DNA from: Pseudomonadota bacterium
Lineage (GTDB): Bacteria; Pseudomonadota; Alphaproteobacteria; Rhodospirillales; UBA2165
Length of the DNA stretch: 5,218 nucleotides
Assembly (NCBI GenBank): GCA_027592155.1
Contig: JAQCKY010000226.1
Coordinates: 1-5,218 of the forward strand
Reading direction: 5' to 3'
The position numbers and the translations under genes were made by a program. The notes under the pieces are model-generated. The model was not told where the DNA came from. It did no database searches and saw only the letters and a list, made by a program, of their open reading frames with translations. Numbering within the stretch: the stretch's first letter is position 1; each line of letters begins with the position of its first letter. Shown here piece after piece: positions 4,713-5,218 of this stretch.

Positions 4713-5218
4713 TCAACGGACTTCTTGGTTTCGTTTCGGTAATCCCTGGGGCTCGTCTCGCCCAATCCGCTCCAGAGACACGGCCAAACGGATCAACTCG
4801 GCAAGGGAGGTCGCTTCCATCTTTTCCATGACATTGGCACGATGGAATTCGATGGTTTTCTCACTAATTTCAAGCATTTCGGCAATAACACGGTTAGATT
4901 TTCCGTCCACGACCTGGTTCATGATTTGGCGTTCACGGGGGGTCAGGCGCTCCCACCGGCCCTGGATCGCATCTGTCGCCGAGACGGATTCCCGGTTCTC
5001 GCCATGACGGGAAATCGCGCGTTGGATAAGGTCGAGGAGCACCTGATCGTTGTAAGGTTTCTCGATGAAATCAAAGGCGCCCGCTTTCATTGCACGAACG
5101 GCAAGATGAACATCGCCATGCCCGGTCAAAAATACAATGGGCAAATCGATACCATGGTTGGCAAGCTCTTGCTGAACCTCCAACCCGCTCATCGTTGGCA
5201 TTCTAATATCAAGAATCA
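4713..5218 (-). CDS. FixJ/NarL-type response regulator, receiver plus LuxR HTH, 5'-truncated by window edge
   Basis: Partial two-component transcription regulator. The frame is open to the window end (I-L-D-I-R-M-P-T-M-S-G), so ATG 5201 is internal and not the start. The Asp of L-D-I-R-M-P (codon 5208-5210) is the expected phosphoacceptor. The switch Thr is in F-L-T-G-H-G and the conserved Lys in F-I-E-K-P-Y. About 167 residues are visible; the usual length is 200-215, so about 45-50 N-terminal residues with the acidic pocket are missing. After a short linker rich in charged residues comes a LuxR/GerE DNA-binding domain: L-T-P-R-E-R-Q-I-M, then G-K-S-N-R-V-I-A, then I-S-E-K-T-I-E-F-H-R-A-N-V. 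The G-H-G-D and A-G-A-F-D-F-I-E-K-P pattern is typical of the FixJ group, but the real signal and targets are unknown. The cognate histidine kinase is presumably beyond the right edge. The CBS gene lies downstream on the same strand. Confidence 0.93.
   Translation of the reverse strand, partial: ILDIRMPTMSGLEVQQELANHGIDLPIVFLTGHGDVHLAVRAMKAGAFDFIEKPYNDQVLLDLIQRAISRHGENRESVSATDAIQGRWERLTPRERQIMNQVVDGKSNRVIAEMLEISEKTIEFHRANVMEKMEATSLAELIRLAVSLERIGRDEPQGLPKRNQEVR

Noticed and set aside
4489..5007. 172-codon plus-strand open frame across the CBS and response regulator genes
   Set aside because: Antisense to two genes with strong motif support, and rich in Ser, Thr and Arg as expected for a reverse-frame shadow.

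Overview
The window looks like a chromosomal segment of a Gram-negative bacterium, most plausibly an alphaproteobacterium. The reasons are moderately GC-rich coding sequence, a FixJ/NarL-type response regulator, a stand-alone CBS-pair protein, and a choline-dehydrogenase-like GMC flavoenzyme beside a cytoplasmic-type sulfatase. This assignment is inferred from gene content and style; no 16S or other marker is present. There are six protein-coding genes, two of them cut by the window edges. I see no tRNA, rRNA, CRISPR array, insertion sequence or phage gene. Genes are tightly packed, and the largest gap is 134 bp.

Left half (1-3684), a probable catabolic neighbourhood. It opens with the C-terminal four fifths of a GMC-family FAD alcohol dehydrogenase/oxidase (+). 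Converging on it is a 202-residue protein (-) made of two tandem YciI-like (YCII-related) domains. Divergent from that, across a 134-bp intergenic region, is a 527-residue sulfatase/alkaline-phosphatase-superfamily hydrolase (+) with an unusual formylglycine signature, C-G-G-S-R. A reasonable but unproven reading is that the hydrolase frees an alcohol from a sulfate (or phosphonate/phosphate) ester, the GMC enzyme oxidises the alcohol, and the YciI-like protein acts on a downstream intermediate.

Right half (3758-5218), envelope and signalling genes. A small exported protein (+) resembles the Rap1a/Tai immunity fold. It converges tail-to-tail with a two-CBS-domain protein (-), and the two stop codons share a CTAG palindrome. 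Upstream of the CBS gene on the same strand is a response regulator with receiver and LuxR-type HTH domains, whose N-terminus lies beyond the right edge. The CBS gene has a good Shine-Dalgarno sequence and its own plausible sigma70-type promoter in the 110-bp gap.

I did not find a clear new multi-gene system. The points most worth a second look are the non-canonical sulfatase signature and uncertain substrate class of the hydrolase, the internal duplication in the YciI-like protein, and the orphan Rap1a-like exported protein with no visible effector.
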